Origin: Firmicutes bacterium UBA5499
Lineage (GTDB): Bacteria; Bacillota; DTU084
Length of the DNA: 5,482 nt
Assembly (NCBI GenBank): GCA_002426275.1
Contig: DIPB01000025.1
Coordinates: 25,602-31,083, forward strand
Reading direction: 5' to 3'
A model generated the notes under the pieces. It had not been told where the DNA came from. It saw nothing but the letters and a program-made list of their open reading frames with translations, and did no database searches. Of this stretch, positions 4,798 to 5,482 are shown piece after piece (position 1 is the stretch's first letter; every line of letters begins with the position of its first letter). Position numbers and translations under genes: made by a program.

Positions 4798-5482
4798 GTT
4801 TTGTTGAGAAATACAAAAAGGAATTTGAGGAATATGATAAGCTTGATCATGATTTTATCGACGACGATAAAATTTGGGCGCAGCTTAACAAGTGGGAAAA
4901 TCCGTCCAAAGCGGACGTACGGCGCGTGCTTGAGAAGGCGGAGCAGTGCGTGCGGCTTGAGCCGGAGGAAACGGCCATCCTGATCCAGAACAAAGATGAC
5001 AGCACCATACAGGAAATGTACGAGCTGGCCCATCAGCTCAAAGAAGAAGTCTACGGAGACCGCATCGTGTTTTTCGCGCCCCTGTATATCAGCGACGAGT
5101 GCGCGAACAACTGCCGCTATTGCGGCTTTCGTTCCAGCAACACGTCTATGCACCGCAAGACGCTCAGCCTAGACGAGATCGAGCAGGAAGTGCGCATCAT
5201 GATCGAGGAAGGCCAGAAACGCACCGTGCTCGTCTACGGGGAATCCCCGAAAACAGAGGTAGACTTTATGTGCGATACTGTAAGAAGAGTGTACAGCGTA
5301 AAGACCGAGCACGGGGAAATCCGGCGCGCCAACATCAATTGTGCGCCGCTTACCGTTGATGAACTGAAAAAACTCAAGGAGGTAGGCATCGGCACTTTCC
5401 AAGTCTTCCAGGAAACCTATCACCACGATACATACCGCAGAATGCATCCGCAGAATACCATCAAGGGCCATTACCGCTGGCG
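4794..5482 (+). CDS. hydG: [FeFe] hydrogenase H-cluster radical SAM maturase HydG (3' end outside window)
   Basis: The first 229 residues of HydG are present, from an ATG overlapping the upstream stop to the window edge; full-length proteins are about 470 residues. The radical SAM motif is Cys103-x3-Cys107-x2-Cys110 (CANNCRYC) followed by GF, which binds the [4Fe-4S] cluster that cleaves S-adenosylmethionine. The N-terminal IWAQLNKWENPSKADVRRVL region and the later VYGESP (148-153) and FQVFQETYHHDTY (202-214) stretches are typical of HydG within the ThiH-related tyrosine lyases. HydG splits tyrosine into p-cresol and the CO and cyanide ligands delivered to the hydrogenase active site; its second, C-terminal cluster site lies beyond the window. 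It presumably works with HydE and HydF encoded downstream or elsewhere. An alternative, ThiH, is unlikely given the TM1266 neighbour and the N-terminal sequence. Confidence 0.93.
   Translation, partial: MSFVEKYKKEFEEYDKLDHDFIDDDKIWAQLNKWENPSKADVRRVLEKAEQCVRLEPEETAILIQNKDDSTIQEMYELAHQLKEEVYGDRIVFFAPLYISDECANNCRYCGFRSSNTSMHRKTLSLDEIEQEVRIMIEEGQKRTVLVYGESPKTEVDFMCDTVRRVYSVKTEHGEIRRANINCAPLTVDELKKLKEVGIGTFQVFQETYHHDTYRRMHPQNTIKGHYRW

Noticed and set aside
4638..5153. 171-codon leftward frame
   Set aside because: It is antisense to the TM1266-type gene and hydG, whose family motifs are unmistakable; its own translation has no recognisable fold.
1..5482. tRNA, rRNA, CRISPR array, complete insertion sequence
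   Set aside because: No cloverleaf, regularly spaced repeats, transposase motifs or paired terminal inverted repeats with target duplications were seen on either strand.

Overview
The window reads as chromosomal DNA of a strictly anaerobic, low-to-moderate GC Firmicute, most likely a Clostridia-type organism. The evidence is a corrinoid-protein reductive activator, the start of an [FeFe]-hydrogenase maturation operon (TM1266-type regulator plus HydG), strong AGGAGG-type ribosome binding sites, and consensus sigma-A promoters. The species cannot be named from the sequence.

Left block (1-3452). A phytoene-desaturase-like FAD oxidoreductase runs leftward out of the window from 935. It diverges from a TetR-type regulator (1134-1718), which is followed 69 bp later on the same strand by a RACo/RamA-like [2Fe-2S] + ASKHA protein (1788-3452). 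The 198-bp divergent region holds two near-consensus promoters that occupy the same DNA and have overlapping -10 boxes. To their right is a cluster of repeated GTT-N3-TAA-like half-sites that are good candidates for the TetR protein's operator. The simplest reading is a small regulon in which the TetR protein controls itself, the activator and the oxidoreductase in response to an unknown ligand. A RACo protein normally re-reduces Co(II) corrinoid proteins to Co(I) in methyltransferase systems, but no methyltransferase or corrinoid protein gene lies in the window.

Middle block (3453-4298). No intact gene is visible. It starts with a dense run of short inverted repeats (about 3494-3622) that could be a structured RNA. 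Next comes the decayed C-terminal end of an AAA-ATPase/DUF4143-type protein (about 3780-3980), with a terminator-like hairpin just after its stop. The rest is unassigned DNA.

Right block (4299-5482). A textbook extended -10 promoter (TTGACA, 16 bp, TG-N-TAAAAT) starts a leader of about 190 nt that ends in a 13-bp terminator-like hairpin just before the ribosome binding site of a TM1266-type regulator gene (GTG start at 4522). That gene overlaps hydG by 4 bp, and hydG runs off the right edge. The leader has upstream segments complementary to both arms of the terminator, so it can form competing structures. This attenuator or riboswitch-like leader in front of hydrogenase maturation genes is the most interesting signal in the window, and I could not match it to a riboswitch class I know.
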